Positions 23,679 through 32,266 of a stretch of DNA of 64,000 nt are shown in pieces. The stretch's first letter is position 1; every line of letters starts with the position of its first letter. The position numbers and the translations under genes were made by a program. Source of the DNA: Nocardioides_B sp963810035 (GTDB lineage Bacteria; Actinomycetota; Actinomycetes; Propionibacteriales; Nocardioidaceae); assembly GCA_963810035.1 (NCBI GenBank), contig CAWEMA010000006.1, forward strand, positions 434,001 to 498,000, in the 5' to 3' direction. A model generated the notes under the pieces. That model saw nothing but the letters and a program-made list of their open reading frames with translations, ran no database searches and was not told the DNA's origin.

Positions 23679-25172
23679 TCAGCGCAGCTCGAGGCCCGGG
23701 TAGAGCGGGTGCTTGTCCAGCATCTCGGCGGAGGCGGCCTTGGTCCGGTCCGCGACCCCCTCGGCCAGCGTGTACGTCGCCTTGGACGGCGCCCCGGCCT
23801 TGGTGGTGCTGGGCGAGGTGTTGGACAGTACGTCGACCACGAGCTCGGCCACCCGGCCGAACTCGTCGCGGCCGAAGCCGCGGGTGGTCAGCGCCGGGGT
23901 GCCGAACCGGATGCCGGAGGTGTACCACGCACCGTTCGGGTCGGACGGGACCGAGTTGCGGTTGGTCACGACGCCGGCGTCGAGCAGCGCCGACTCCGCC
24001 TGTCGCCCGGTCAGCCCGAAGGACGACACGTCGAGCAGCACGATGTGGTTGTCCGTGCCGCCGGTGACGAGCCTGGCATCGCGGGACAGGAAGCCCTCGG
24101 CGAGCGCCTGGGCGTTGTCGGCGATGTTCTGGGCGTAGGTCTGGAACGACGGCTGCCGCGCCTCGGCGAGCGCCACCGCCTTGGCGGCCATGACGTGCGA
24201 CAGCGGGCCGCCGAGCACCATCGGGCAGCCGCGGTCGACCGAGTCGGCGTACTCCTCGGTGGCGAGCACGAGTCCGCCGCGCGGGCCGCGCAGCGACTTG
24301 TGCGTCGTGGTGGTGGTGACGTGCGCGAACGGGACGGGGTTCTCCTCGCCGGTGAACACCTTGCCGGCGACCAGACCGGCGAAGTGCGCCATGTCCACCA
24401 TCAAGGTGGCGCCGACCTCGTCGGCGATCTCGCGCATCTTCGCGAAGTTCACCCGCCGCGGGTAGGCGGAGTAGCCGGCGATCAGCACCAGCGGCTTGAA
24501 CTCCTTCGCGGCCGCGCGGACCCTGTCGTAGTCGAGCAGCCCAGTCTCCGGGTCGGTGCCGTAGGAGCGCTGGTGGAACATCTTGCCGCTGATGTTCGGC
24601 CGGAACCCGTGGGTGAGGTGGCCACCGGAGTCCAGGGACATCCCGAGCATCCGCTGGTTGCCGAGCTCCTTGCGCAGCGACTCCCAGTCCTCCTCGGAGA
24701 GGTCGTTGACGGTCTTCGCCGCGTGCTTCTCCAGCGCGGGCGACTCGATGCGGTGCGCCAGGATCGACCAGAACGCGACCAGGTTGGCGTCGATGCCGGA
24801 GTGCGGCTGGGCGTAGGCGTACGGCGCGCCGAACAGCTCGCGCGCGTGCTCGGCGGCGAGCGCCTCGACGGTGTCGACGTTCTGGCAGCCGGCGTAGAAC
24901 CGGTGGCCGACGGTGCCCTCGGCGTACTTGTCGCTGAGCCAGGTGCCCATCGTGAGCAGCACGGCCGGCGAGGCGTAGTTCTCACTGGCGATCAGCTTGA
25001 GCGAGGAGCGCTGGTCCCGCAGCTCGGCGCGTGTGGCTTCCGCCACACGGGGCTCGACGGCCTCGATCACCTCGAGCATCGCGTCGTATGCCGTGCTCAC
25101 TGTCTTGGCGAGGCGCTCCGGGTCGGTGGCCGAGCCTGCAGTTCCGGTCTGGGCAGCGTTCGAGTCCGTCAT
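23679..25172 (-). CDS. glyA: Serine hydroxymethyltransferase, long divergent form
   Basis: The 497-aa PLP enzyme interconverts serine and glycine with tetrahydrofolate. The Schiff-base lysine lies in VTTTTTHKSLRGPRGGLVLA, and IASENYAS is the conserved N-terminal block. It is about 70 residues longer than common SHMT and contains an extra stretch (about 40-50 residues) around SILAHRIESPALEKHAAKTV. The loop TVGHRFYAGCQNVDTVE replaces the usual YPGRRYYGGCE, and HSGIDANL replaces HSGSQAN. It may be a distinct clade with altered kinetics. The ATG follows TAGGCT by 7 nt, implying a leaderless mRNA. Confidence 0.9.
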   Translation of the reverse strand: MTDSNAAQTGTAGSATDPERLAKTVSTAYDAMLEVIEAVEPRVAEATRAELRDQRSSLKLIASENYASPAVLLTMGTWLSDKYAEGTVGHRFYAGCQNVDTVEALAAEHARELFGAPYAYAQPHSGIDANLVAFWSILAHRIESPALEKHAAKTVNDLSEEDWESLRKELGNQRMLGMSLDSGGHLTHGFRPNISGKMFHQRSYGTDPETGLLDYDRVRAAAKEFKPLVLIAGYSAYPRRVNFAKMREIADEVGATLMVDMAHFAGLVAGKVFTGEENPVPFAHVTTTTTHKSLRGPRGGLVLATEEYADSVDRGCPMVLGGPLSHVMAAKAVALAEARQPSFQTYAQNIADNAQALAEGFLSRDARLVTGGTDNHIVLLDVSSFGLTGRQAESALLDAGVVTNRNSVPSDPNGAWYTSGIRFGTPALTTRGFGRDEFGRVAELVVDVLSNTSPSTTKAGAPSKATYTLAEGVADRTKAASAEMLDKHPLYPGLELR

Positions 25173-25231
25173 GGCGGACAGCCTAGTGACGCGTGGACCT
25201 GAGCACGAGAGGCTGAGCACTGTTTCATATC

Positions 25232-25258
25232 TTGGACTTGCGTCTCACATCATAAGAT
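25232..25258 (+). promoter_or_regulatory. Promoter of the sulfur assimilation operon
   Basis: TTGGAC (25232-25237) and TAAGAT (25253-25258) are spaced 15 bp apart, about 40 bp before the leader ORF. The surrounding DNA is unusually AT-rich for this window. Confidence 0.5.
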
Positions 25259-25301
25259 TGCAGTTTGTGGGACCGACGTCCGAGCCGTGAGACTTGCGCC
25301 C

Positions 25302-25397
25302 ATGATCAGCCCCGCAACGACGATGCACCTCGTGGTCCGCCGCCACGTGGACCTCGGTCGTACGCGCAGCATGATCTGTATGCCGCACACCGCCTGA
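25302..25397 (+). CDS. Putative regulatory leader peptide upstream of sirA
   Basis: A small ORF of 31 codons (or 24 from the ATG at 25323) encodes HLVVRRHVDLGRTRSMICMP. The RRHVDLGR core with a Cys near the end matches the short leader peptides found before sulfur metabolism genes in Streptomyces and relatives. The Cys codon (TGT, 25377-25379) lies six codons before the stop. Stalling at this codon when charged tRNA-Cys is low could control the operon. The following 107 bases contain hairpins such as tcgaca-acgg-tgtcga but no T-tailed terminator, so translation-coupled or Rho-type control is possible. Confidence 0.7.
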   Translation: MISPATTMHLVVRRHVDLGRTRSMICMPHTA

Positions 25398-25504
25398 CCG
25401 CCCAGCTCACCCAGCCGGGCGCGCGGTCGCCGGCATACCTCTCGACAACGGTGTCGAAGGCAGCAGCGCATCGTGCGTCTCTCGCCCCCAGGAGCGCATC
25501 TCCC

Positions 25505-27253
25505 GTGACACCCCCCAGCAACACCCCCGCCACCACTCCCACGCCCACCGGCCCGGGCCGGTCGGGACGTCCGCGCCCCAAGCGCGGCGAAGGGCAGTGG
25601 GCCCTCGGCTACCGCGAGCCGCTGAACGCCAACGAGCAGTCCAAGAAGGACGACAACCCGCTCAACGTGCGGGCTCGCATCGAGAACATCTACTCGCGGC
25701 GCGGCTTCGCCTCCATCGACGGCGGCGACCTGCGTGGCCGGTTCCGCTGGTGGGGCCTCTACACCCAGCGCAAGCCCGGCCTGGACGGCGGCAAGACCGG
25801 CGCCCTGGAGCCGGAGGAGCTCGACGACGAGTACTTCATGCTCCGGGTCCGCTCCGACGGCGCCCTGCTCACTCCCGAGCAGCTGCGCGTCCTCGGCGGC
25901 ATCTCCGCGGACTTCGGACGCGACACGGCCGACATCACCGACCGGCAGAACATCCAGTACCACTGGATCCGCATCGAAGACGTGCCGACCATCTGGCAGC
26001 GTCTGGAAGCCGTCGGGCTGCAGACCCAGGAGGCGTGCGGCGACTCGCCCCGCGGCTTCCTCGGGTCACCGGTGGCAGGCGTGTCCAGCGAGGAGATCAT
26101 CGACGGCACCTCCGCGCTCGAGGAGATCAAGCGCCGCTACATCGGCGACCCGGAGTACTCCAACCTGCCGCGCAAGTTCAAGACCGCGCTGACGGGACAC
26201 CCCAGCCAGGACGTGGCACCGGAGGTCAACGACGTCTCCTTCGTGGGCACCACCCACCCCGAGCACGGCCCCGGCTTCGACCTCTGGGTCGGCGGCGGGC
26301 TGTCCACCAACCCGATGCTCGCCCAGAAGCTCGGCGTGTGGATCCCGCTCGACGAGGTGGCCGACGCCTGGGAGGGCGTCATCTCGGTCTTCCGTGACTA
26401 CGGCTACCGGCGGCTGCGTTCGCGGGCCCGGCTGAAGTTCCTGGTCGCCGACTGGGGCGTGGACAAGTTCCGCGAGGTCCTCGAGACCAAGTACCTCGAG
26501 CGGGCGCTGGTCGACTGCGACTCGCCGCCGATCCCGGCCGCGTCCGGCGACCACATCGGCGTACACCCGCAGAAGGACGGCCGCTACTACATCGGCCTGG
26601 CGCCGACCGTCGGCCGGGTCTCCGGGACGGTCCTCACCCGGCTCGGTGACCTGCTCGAGGAGTACGGCGCCCAGGGCGCCCGGCTCACGGCGTACCAGAA
26701 GCTCGTCGTCCTCGGGGTCGAGGCGGACCGGGTCCCGGCGTTGCTCGACGCGCTCGAGGAGATCGGGCTGTCCGCGAAGCCGTCGAACTGGCGGCGCTCC
26801 ACCATGGCCTGCACCGGCATCGAGTTCTGCAAGCTCGCGATCGTGGAGACCAAGCAGCGCGCCGCCGACCTGATCGCCGAGCTGGAGGACCGGTTCCCGG
26901 ACCTGGACACCCCGATCACCGTGAACGTCAACGGCTGCCCCAACGCCTGCGCCCGCACCCAGGTCGCGGACATCGGCCTGAAGGGCCAGCTGGTGCTCGA
27001 CGCCGACGGTCACCAGGTCGAGGGCTTCCAGGTGCACCTCGGCGGCGGACTGGGGCTCGACCCGCAGTTCGGCAAGAAGCTCCGGGCGCACAAGGTCACC
27101 AGCACCGGTCTCGACGACTACGTGACCAACGTGGTCACCGCGTTCCTCGAGCAGCGTCACGACGACGAGTCGTTCGCCTCCTGGGTCGGCCGCGCCGACG
27201 ACGACGCCCTGCGCGGCGAGGTCGGCAACCGCGAGCTCGAGGTCGTCTCGTGA
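25505..27253 (+). CDS. sirA: Ferredoxin-dependent sulfite reductase (NirA/SirA type)
   Basis: The 582-aa siroheme and [4Fe-4S] enzyme reduces sulfite to sulfide (a nitrite reductase role is possible in this family). Two ferredoxin-like half-domains alternate with siroheme-binding domains. The cluster ligands are in TACTGIEFCKLA and NGCPNACAR (C-x5-C and C-x3-C). The GTG at 25505 has AGGAG with a 9-nt spacer; the frame extends upstream through the leader ORF region but without support. Adjacent APS reductase and sirohydrochlorin chelatase genes favour sulfite as the substrate. Confidence 0.92.
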   Translation: MTPPSNTPATTPTPTGPGRSGRPRPKRGEGQWALGYREPLNANEQSKKDDNPLNVRARIENIYSRRGFASIDGGDLRGRFRWWGLYTQRKPGLDGGKTGALEPEELDDEYFMLRVRSDGALLTPEQLRVLGGISADFGRDTADITDRQNIQYHWIRIEDVPTIWQRLEAVGLQTQEACGDSPRGFLGSPVAGVSSEEIIDGTSALEEIKRRYIGDPEYSNLPRKFKTALTGHPSQDVAPEVNDVSFVGTTHPEHGPGFDLWVGGGLSTNPMLAQKLGVWIPLDEVADAWEGVISVFRDYGYRRLRSRARLKFLVADWGVDKFREVLETKYLERALVDCDSPPIPAASGDHIGVHPQKDGRYYIGLAPTVGRVSGTVLTRLGDLLEEYGAQGARLTAYQKLVVLGVEADRVPALLDALEEIGLSAKPSNWRRSTMACTGIEFCKLAIVETKQRAADLIAELEDRFPDLDTPITVNVNGCPNACARTQVADIGLKGQLVLDADGHQVEGFQVHLGGGLGLDPQFGKKLRAHKVTSTGLDDYVTNVVTAFLEQRHDDESFASWVGRADDDALRGEVGNRELEVVS

Positions 27254-27429
27254 GCGGCCGCGGGATCCCGTTCCACTGCCCCTACTGCGGCGACGAGAAC
27301 CTCCGTCCCAGCGAGGAGGGCCACGGCGCGTGGGAGTGCCACGCCTGCCTGCGGGCCTTCTCGCTCAAGATGCTCGGGATGATCGCCCGGCCCTCTGCTC
27401 CGTCCACCGAGCAGGAGGTGCCGCGATGA
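27250..27429 (+). CDS. Small zinc-ribbon protein between sirA and cysH
   Basis: The 59-aa protein starts at a GTG that overlaps the sirA stop (GTGA) and ends overlapping the cysH ATG (ATGA), so translation is coupled on both sides. It contains two C-x2-C knuckles (FHCPYCGDENLRP and WECHACLRAF) that should bind one zinc ion. Similar tiny ORFs sit at this position in other actinobacterial sulfur operons as I recall, but no function is known. The coupling suggests it works with sulfite or APS reductase, for example in assembly or electron delivery. Confidence 0.85.
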   Translation: MSGRGIPFHCPYCGDENLRPSEEGHGAWECHACLRAFSLKMLGMIARPSAPSTEQEVPR

Positions 27430-28172
27430 CCACGGCCACCACCACGGCAGCCCGGGCGTTCAAGGGCACCGACACGACCGACCGCAGCGAGGCCGAGCTC
27501 CAGCAGCTGGTCCGGCACGCCGGCGCGGAGCTCGAGCTGGCGCCCGCCGAGGTGATCATCGAGTGGGCCGTGGCCACCTTCGGCGAGCGGTTCGCGATCA
27601 CCTCCTCGATGGGCGACGCCGTCCTCGCGCACGTGGCGGGCCGGGTCGCGCCGGGCGTGGACGTGGTGTTCCTCGACACCGGCTACCACTTCGCCGAGAC
27701 GATCGGCACCCGAGACGCCGTCGAGGCGACGCTGCCGGTGAACCTGATCAACATCACCCCCGTGCAGTCGGTGGCCGAGCAGGACGCGACGTACGGCAAG
27801 GACCTGTTCGAGCGCGACCCCGACCTGTGCTGCGCGCTGCGCAAGGTGAAGCCGCTCGAGGAGGCGCTGTCGTCGTACGACGCCTGGGCCACCGGCCTGC
27901 GCCGCGACGAGACGCACAACCGGGTGATCGCCCCGGTCATCGGCTGGGACGAGAAGAAGCGCAAGGTCAAGGTCTCGCCCCTGGCCCGCTGGACCGCCGA
28001 GGACGTGGACCGCTACATCGCCGCGAACAACGTGCTGGTCAACCCGCTGCAGTACGACGGCTACCCCTCGATCGGTTGCTGGCCGTGCACCCGACGGGTC
28101 GCGCCGGGCGAGGACCCGCGCAGCGGCCGCTGGGCCGGCACCGGCAAGACCGAGTGCGGCATCCACCAATGA
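27426..28172 (+). CDS. cysH: Adenylylsulfate (APS) reductase, iron-sulfur type
   Basis: The 248-aa enzyme reduces APS to sulfite with thioredoxin. It has the phosphosulfate-binding SSMGDAVLAHV loop and LDTGYHFAET motif, the cluster ligands DLCCALRKVKP and IGCWPCTRRV (CC plus C-x2-C), and the catalytic cysteine in KTECGIH at the very end. The two extra cysteine pairs mark the APS-specific form rather than PAPS reductase. It is translationally coupled to the zinc-ribbon gene. No sulfate adenylyltransferase genes are in the window. Confidence 0.93.
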   Translation: MTTATTTAARAFKGTDTTDRSEAELQQLVRHAGAELELAPAEVIIEWAVATFGERFAITSSMGDAVLAHVAGRVAPGVDVVFLDTGYHFAETIGTRDAVEATLPVNLINITPVQSVAEQDATYGKDLFERDPDLCCALRKVKPLEEALSSYDAWATGLRRDETHNRVIAPVIGWDEKKRKVKVSPLARWTAEDVDRYIAANNVLVNPLQYDGYPSIGCWPCTRRVAPGEDPRSGRWAGTGKTECGIHQ

Positions 28173-28247
28173 GTCCCACGACCGTCCCCATCTCGACAGC
28201 GTTGTCGGGTCCGCACCAGCTCCACGACTGAAAGGAGGCCACTCCTG

Positions 28248-28991
28248 ATGACTGCTCCCGCACTGGTGGCCCTCGCCCACGGCAGCCGCGACCCGCGTTC
28301 GGCCCAGACGATCAAGGCTCTCGTCGACGAGGTCCGCAGCATGCGCCCGGACCTGCGCATCGAGCCGGCCTTCCTCGAGCTGGCCAAGCCGTCCTTCGCC
28401 ACGGTCGTGGACCGTCTGGTCAAGGCGGGCTACGACGAGATCGTCGTGGTACCCCTGCTGCTGACCGAGGCCTACCACGCCAAGGTGGACGTCCCCGCGG
28501 CGATCGCCGCAGCCACCGCCCGCCACGAGAACCTTCGGATCCGGGCCACGCACGTGCTCGGCCTGGAGTCGGTCTTCCTCGAGGTGCTCGACCGCCGGCT
28601 GCGCGCCGCGCTGCGCGACGCCCGGGTGCGTGAGCTCGACGCCCTGGTGCTCGCCGCCGCCGGCTCCTCGGACCAGCTCGCCAACCAGGCCGTCACCCGA
28701 CTGGCCCGGCTGTGGGGCTCCAAGCACCGGCTGCCCACGGTGGCGGCGTACGCCTCGGCCGCTCCCCCGGCCACCGGTGAGGCGGTGCGGCAGTTCCGCG
28801 CGGAGGGGCGCCGACACATCGCGGTGGGTTCGTTGTTCCTGGCGCCGGGCACGCTGCCGGACCGGGCCGCCGAGCTCGCTGTCGAGGCCGGTGCGGTCGC
28901 GGTCTCCGAGCCGCTCGGCGCCGACCCCGAGGTGGCCCGCACGATCCTGGCCCGCTACGCCGTCGGCGCCGTCGAGCTGGTCCCGGTCTGA
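28248..28991 (+). CDS. Sirohydrochlorin chelatase (CbiX/SirB-like)
   Basis: The 247-aa protein contains two CbiX-type half domains. The first begins PALVALAHGSRDPRSAQT, with the metal-binding histidine of HGSRDP, and has VVPLLLTEAYHAKVDVPAAI with a second histidine. It inserts iron into sirohydrochlorin to make siroheme, the cofactor of sulfite reductase encoded upstream, which explains its place in the operon. AAAGGAGG precedes the ATG. The 75 nt from the cysH stop are consistent with co-transcription. Confidence 0.88.
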   Translation: MTAPALVALAHGSRDPRSAQTIKALVDEVRSMRPDLRIEPAFLELAKPSFATVVDRLVKAGYDEIVVVPLLLTEAYHAKVDVPAAIAAATARHENLRIRATHVLGLESVFLEVLDRRLRAALRDARVRELDALVLAAAGSSDQLANQAVTRLARLWGSKHRLPTVAAYASAAPPATGEAVRQFRAEGRRHIAVGSLFLAPGTLPDRAAELAVEAGAVAVSEPLGADPEVARTILARYAVGAVELVPV

Positions 28992-29190
28992 GACTGACCC
29001 CGCGTGCTCGATCGCGGCTGCGGATCACCGGACAGCCGCATCGGGGACTGGTCTGCTCGGCCGTCCGCGCTGCCCGCTCGATCCGCGCGCGCTGGTTCTC
29101 CCACCACTCCGGGTCGTGCTCGGGCAGGTTCGAGTTGTCGGGGCTCATCCCCACGGCGCCGTCGAGCTGCTCGCGGGTGATCTCGGGCAC
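28955..29190 (-). pseudogene. Small hypothetical gene, apparently frameshifted
   Basis: The minus strand from a GTG at 29190 reads PEITREQLDGAVGMSPDNSN and LPEHDPEWWENQRARIERAA with good codon bias down to about 29050, then loses it. A second frame is open to a stop at 28955. A single frameshift would join them into a protein of about 75 residues that overlaps the 3' end of the chelatase gene. It may be a real small gene with an alternative end or a decayed one. Confidence 0.3.
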
Positions 29191-29232
29191 CGTCTTGGCG
29201 GTCGGGGCCGGTCACCCCATAGGCTCTGAGCC

Positions 29233-30633
29233 ATGAGCCAACACTTCGACGTCGTCGTTCTCGGTGCCGGCCCCGGTGGGTACGTCGCTGCCATCCGCGC
29301 CTCCCAGCTCGGCAAGAGCGTGGCGGTCGTGGAGGACAAGTACTGGGGTGGTGTCTGCCTCAACGTGGGCTGCATCCCGTCGAAGGCGCTGCTGCGCAAC
29401 GCCGAGCTGGCGCACATCCTGGCTCACGAGAAGGACACGTTCGGCATCACCGGCGACGCCTCGATGGACTTCAAGCCCACGCATGCCCGCAGCCGCAAGG
29501 TCTCCGAGGGCATCGTCAAGGGCGTCCACTTCCTGATGAAGAAGAACAAGATCACCGAGGTGGACGGCTGGGGCACGCTGACCGGCGCGAAGTCCATGGA
29601 CGTCAGGACCAAGGACGGCGGCACCGAGCAGCTCACGTTCGACAACCTGATCATCGCCACCGGCGCAACCACCCGGTTGATCCCGGGCACGTCGCTGTCC
29701 GAGCGCGTGGTGACCTACGAGGAGCAGATCCTCGACGAGAGCCTCCCGAGCAGCATCGTGATCGCCGGCTCCGGGGCGATCGGCGTCGAGTTCGCCTACG
29801 TGATGAAGAACTTCGGCGTCGACGTGACGATCGTGGAGTTCCTCGACCGGATGGTCCCGACGGAGGACGCCGAGATCTCCAAGGAGCTCCTCAAGCACTA
29901 CAAGAAGCTCGGCGTGAAGGTGATGCTCAAGACCAAGGTGGAGTCGATCGACGACTCCGGCGACATGGTCAAGGTCACGGTCTCCCCCGCCGACGGCGGC
30001 GACCAGCAGGTCATCGAGACCGACAAGGTGCTGCAGGCCATCGGCTTCGCGCCGCGCGTCGACGGCTTCGGCATCGAGGCAGCCGGCGTCGACCTGACCG
30101 ACCGCGGCGCGGTGGCGATCGACGAGTTCGGCCGCACGAACGTCGAAGGCGTCTACGCGATCGGTGACTGCACCGGCAAGCTGATGCTCGCGCACACCGC
30201 GGAGGCGATGGGTGTCGTGGCCGCCGAGACGATCGCCGGCGCGGACACGATGCCGGTCGCGTTCGACTTCATCCCGCGGGCGACGTACTGCCAGCCGCAG
30301 GTCGCCTCCTTCGGCTACTCCGAGGCCCAGGCCAAGGAGATGGGCTACGACGTGAAGACGGCGAAGTTCCCGTTCTCCGCGAACGGCAAGGCCCAGGGCC
30401 TCGGCGACGCGGTCGGCTTCGTCAAGATCGTCGCCGACGCGAAGTACAACGAGATCCTCGGTGCGCACATGATCGGCCCCGACGTCACCGAGCTGCTGCC
30501 GGCCCTGACCCTGGCCCAGCGCTGGGACCTCACCGCCGACGAGGTGGCCCGCAACGTGTTCGCGCACCCGACGCTGTCCGAGGCCGTCAAGGAGGCCGTC
30601 GAGGGCATCGCCGGCCACATGATCAACCTCTGA
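29233..30633 (+). CDS. lpdA: Dihydrolipoyl dehydrogenase
   Basis: The 466-aa flavoprotein reoxidises dihydrolipoamide in 2-oxoacid dehydrogenase complexes or the glycine cleavage system. An FAD Rossmann motif (VVLGAGPGGYVAA), the redox disulfide GGVCLNVGCIPSKALL, the NAD motif IAGSGAIGVEFAYV, the FAD motif GVYAIGDCTG, and the catalytic His-Glu region FAHPTLSEAVKEAV are all present. TAGGCT (29220-29225) ends 7 nt before the ATG, so the mRNA is predicted to be leaderless. No E1 or E2 genes are adjacent, as is usual for this gene in actinobacteria. Confidence 0.96.
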   Translation: MSQHFDVVVLGAGPGGYVAAIRASQLGKSVAVVEDKYWGGVCLNVGCIPSKALLRNAELAHILAHEKDTFGITGDASMDFKPTHARSRKVSEGIVKGVHFLMKKNKITEVDGWGTLTGAKSMDVRTKDGGTEQLTFDNLIIATGATTRLIPGTSLSERVVTYEEQILDESLPSSIVIAGSGAIGVEFAYVMKNFGVDVTIVEFLDRMVPTEDAEISKELLKHYKKLGVKVMLKTKVESIDDSGDMVKVTVSPADGGDQQVIETDKVLQAIGFAPRVDGFGIEAAGVDLTDRGAVAIDEFGRTNVEGVYAIGDCTGKLMLAHTAEAMGVVAAETIAGADTMPVAFDFIPRATYCQPQVASFGYSEAQAKEMGYDVKTAKFPFSANGKAQGLGDAVGFVKIVADAKYNEILGAHMIGPDVTELLPALTLAQRWDLTADEVARNVFAHPTLSEAVKEAVEGIAGHMINL

Positions 30634-30640
30634 CGCCCGC

Positions 30641-32026
30641 CTACAGGGCGAGCGTCTCGTCGTTGCGGGGCGTCCGGCCGGTGGCGCGGCGGGCGTACTC
30701 CGCGGCCGTGACGATCCCGGTCACCAGCACGGCCGCGAAGAGGTTCAGCCAGCCGTAGCCGAGCGACCCGACGATGACACCGGCCAAGGCCCCCGCGGCC
30801 GCGGCGGTCAGCCCCATCACCAGGTCGGCGGCGCCCTGCACGTCCGTGCGCGCGTCGAGCGGCGCCGCCTCGGACAGCAGGGTCGAGGCGGCGACGGTGC
30901 ACAGGGACCAGCCGAAGCCGAGCAGGAACAGCCCGACCGTGATCCGGTACGACGCCCCCATCGGCGCCGTGCCGGACAGCGCGAGCGCCGCGAACAGCAC
31001 CACCGCCCCGGCGGACAGCACGGCCGGCCGTCCGAGCCGGTCCGCCGCCCAGCCGGCCAGCGGGGAGAGCGCGAACATGCCCAGGACGTGCACGCTGATC
31101 ACCACGCCGATGATCTCCAGGGTCGCTCCCCCGTGGTGCATGTGCAGCGGCGTCATCACCATCACCGAGACCATCACCGCGTGCGCGAGCGCCAGCGCCA
31201 CCACACCGGCCGCGACCCCGGGCCGGCTGCGCACCACCTCCACGACCCGGGACCAGGACGTGCTGGTCCGTCCGGCCGCCCCGCGGGCCAGCGCGGCCTC
31301 CCGTGCGACCAGCAGCGGGTCCGGGCGCAGGGACACGAAGATCACCACCGCGGCCGTCAGCATGCCCAGCACCCCGAACAGGAACGGCCCGGTCAGCGTC
31401 GGCACCCCGAGGGCCCGCCCGGCCCGTCCCGCGACGCCGGTGAGGTTCGGGCCGGCGACCGCCCCGACCGTGGTCGCCCAGAGCACCACGGCCAGGGACC
31501 GAGCGCGCTTGTCCGGACGGGCCAGGTCGGTGGCGGCGTAGCGCGACTGGCTGTTCGCGGCGGTCGTCGCCCCGAGCAGCGTCGTGCCGGCCAGCAGCAG
31601 CGGGAACGACCGGACGATGCCCGCCAGGACGCACGTCGCCGCCCCGGCAGCGCCGAGCACGTACCCCAGGGACAACCCGACCCGGCGCCCCCGGCGTCCC
31701 ATCACATGTCCCAGCAGGAAGGACGCCACGGCAGCACCGAGGACCTGCATGGTCTGCGCGAGACCGGCGAGCTTCTCGCTGCCGGAGATCTCCTCGGCCA
31801 GCAGCGCCGCGACCGCGATCCCGATGCTCATCCCGAGCCCGCCGAGCGCCTGTGAGACGACCAGTGTCCGGATCGTGCGGCGCTGCACCTGCCGGACCCG
31901 GTGGTCGGGCCAGCGCACCCCGCCGTACACGCCGCGGGCGATCCCGACGGCACCGCCGCCGACCCAGCCGGCCACCCGGCGTCCGGCGCGGGCGACCGCG
32001 TCGTCGGGGCCGTCGGGGAGGGTCAT
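30641..32026 (-). CDS. MFS transporter (12 TM)
   Basis: The 461-aa protein has about 12 membrane helices and a basic N-terminal tail of about 50 residues. Between helices 2 and 3 it carries a typical major facilitator motif (LGHVMGRRGRRVGLSLGYVL). It is probably a proton-driven exporter; the substrate is unknown. The gene is convergent with lpdA, with only 7 bp between the stops. Confidence 0.88.
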   Translation of the reverse strand: MTLPDGPDDAVARAGRRVAGWVGGGAVGIARGVYGGVRWPDHRVRQVQRRTIRTLVVSQALGGLGMSIGIAVAALLAEEISGSEKLAGLAQTMQVLGAAVASFLLGHVMGRRGRRVGLSLGYVLGAAGAATCVLAGIVRSFPLLLAGTTLLGATTAANSQSRYAATDLARPDKRARSLAVVLWATTVGAVAGPNLTGVAGRAGRALGVPTLTGPFLFGVLGMLTAAVVIFVSLRPDPLLVAREAALARGAAGRTSTSWSRVVEVVRSRPGVAAGVVALALAHAVMVSVMVMTPLHMHHGGATLEIIGVVISVHVLGMFALSPLAGWAADRLGRPAVLSAGAVVLFAALALSGTAPMGASYRITVGLFLLGFGWSLCTVAASTLLSEAAPLDARTDVQGAADLVMGLTAAAAGALAGVIVGSLGYGWLNLFAAVLVTGIVTAAEYARRATGRTPRNDETLAL

Positions 32027-32056
32027 GGCCGGGTCATCTCGGCAGCCACGTCCGGC

Positions 32057-32251
32057 TCACATCTCCGAGGCAGGCAGCTCGAGCCGTTCCCACACCTCGC
32101 GCCAGACGCGCTTGGGGGCCTCGCCCGCCTCGAGCGCCTCGGTGACCGTACGGCCCCCGAGGCCCGCAATCACCTGCTGCTCGGCCCAGGTGCGGGCGTA
32201 CCCCGCGCCCAGTGCGTGCTCCATCCGCGCCCAGAACTCCGTGTGCCGCAT
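32057..32251 (-). CDS. DUF3046 family protein
   Basis: The 64-aa protein MRHTEFWARMEHALGAGYAR ... WREVWERLELP is a clear member of the actinobacterial DUF3046 family. Family members usually sit beside recA and recX and the clgR region; here it is 12 kb from clgR and between an MFS and a DinB gene. The function is unknown. Confidence 0.88.
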   Translation of the reverse strand: MRHTEFWARMEHALGAGYARTWAEQQVIAGLGGRTVTEALEAGEAPKRVWREVWERLELPASEM

Positions 32252-32266
32252 GCCGCCGAGCGTACG

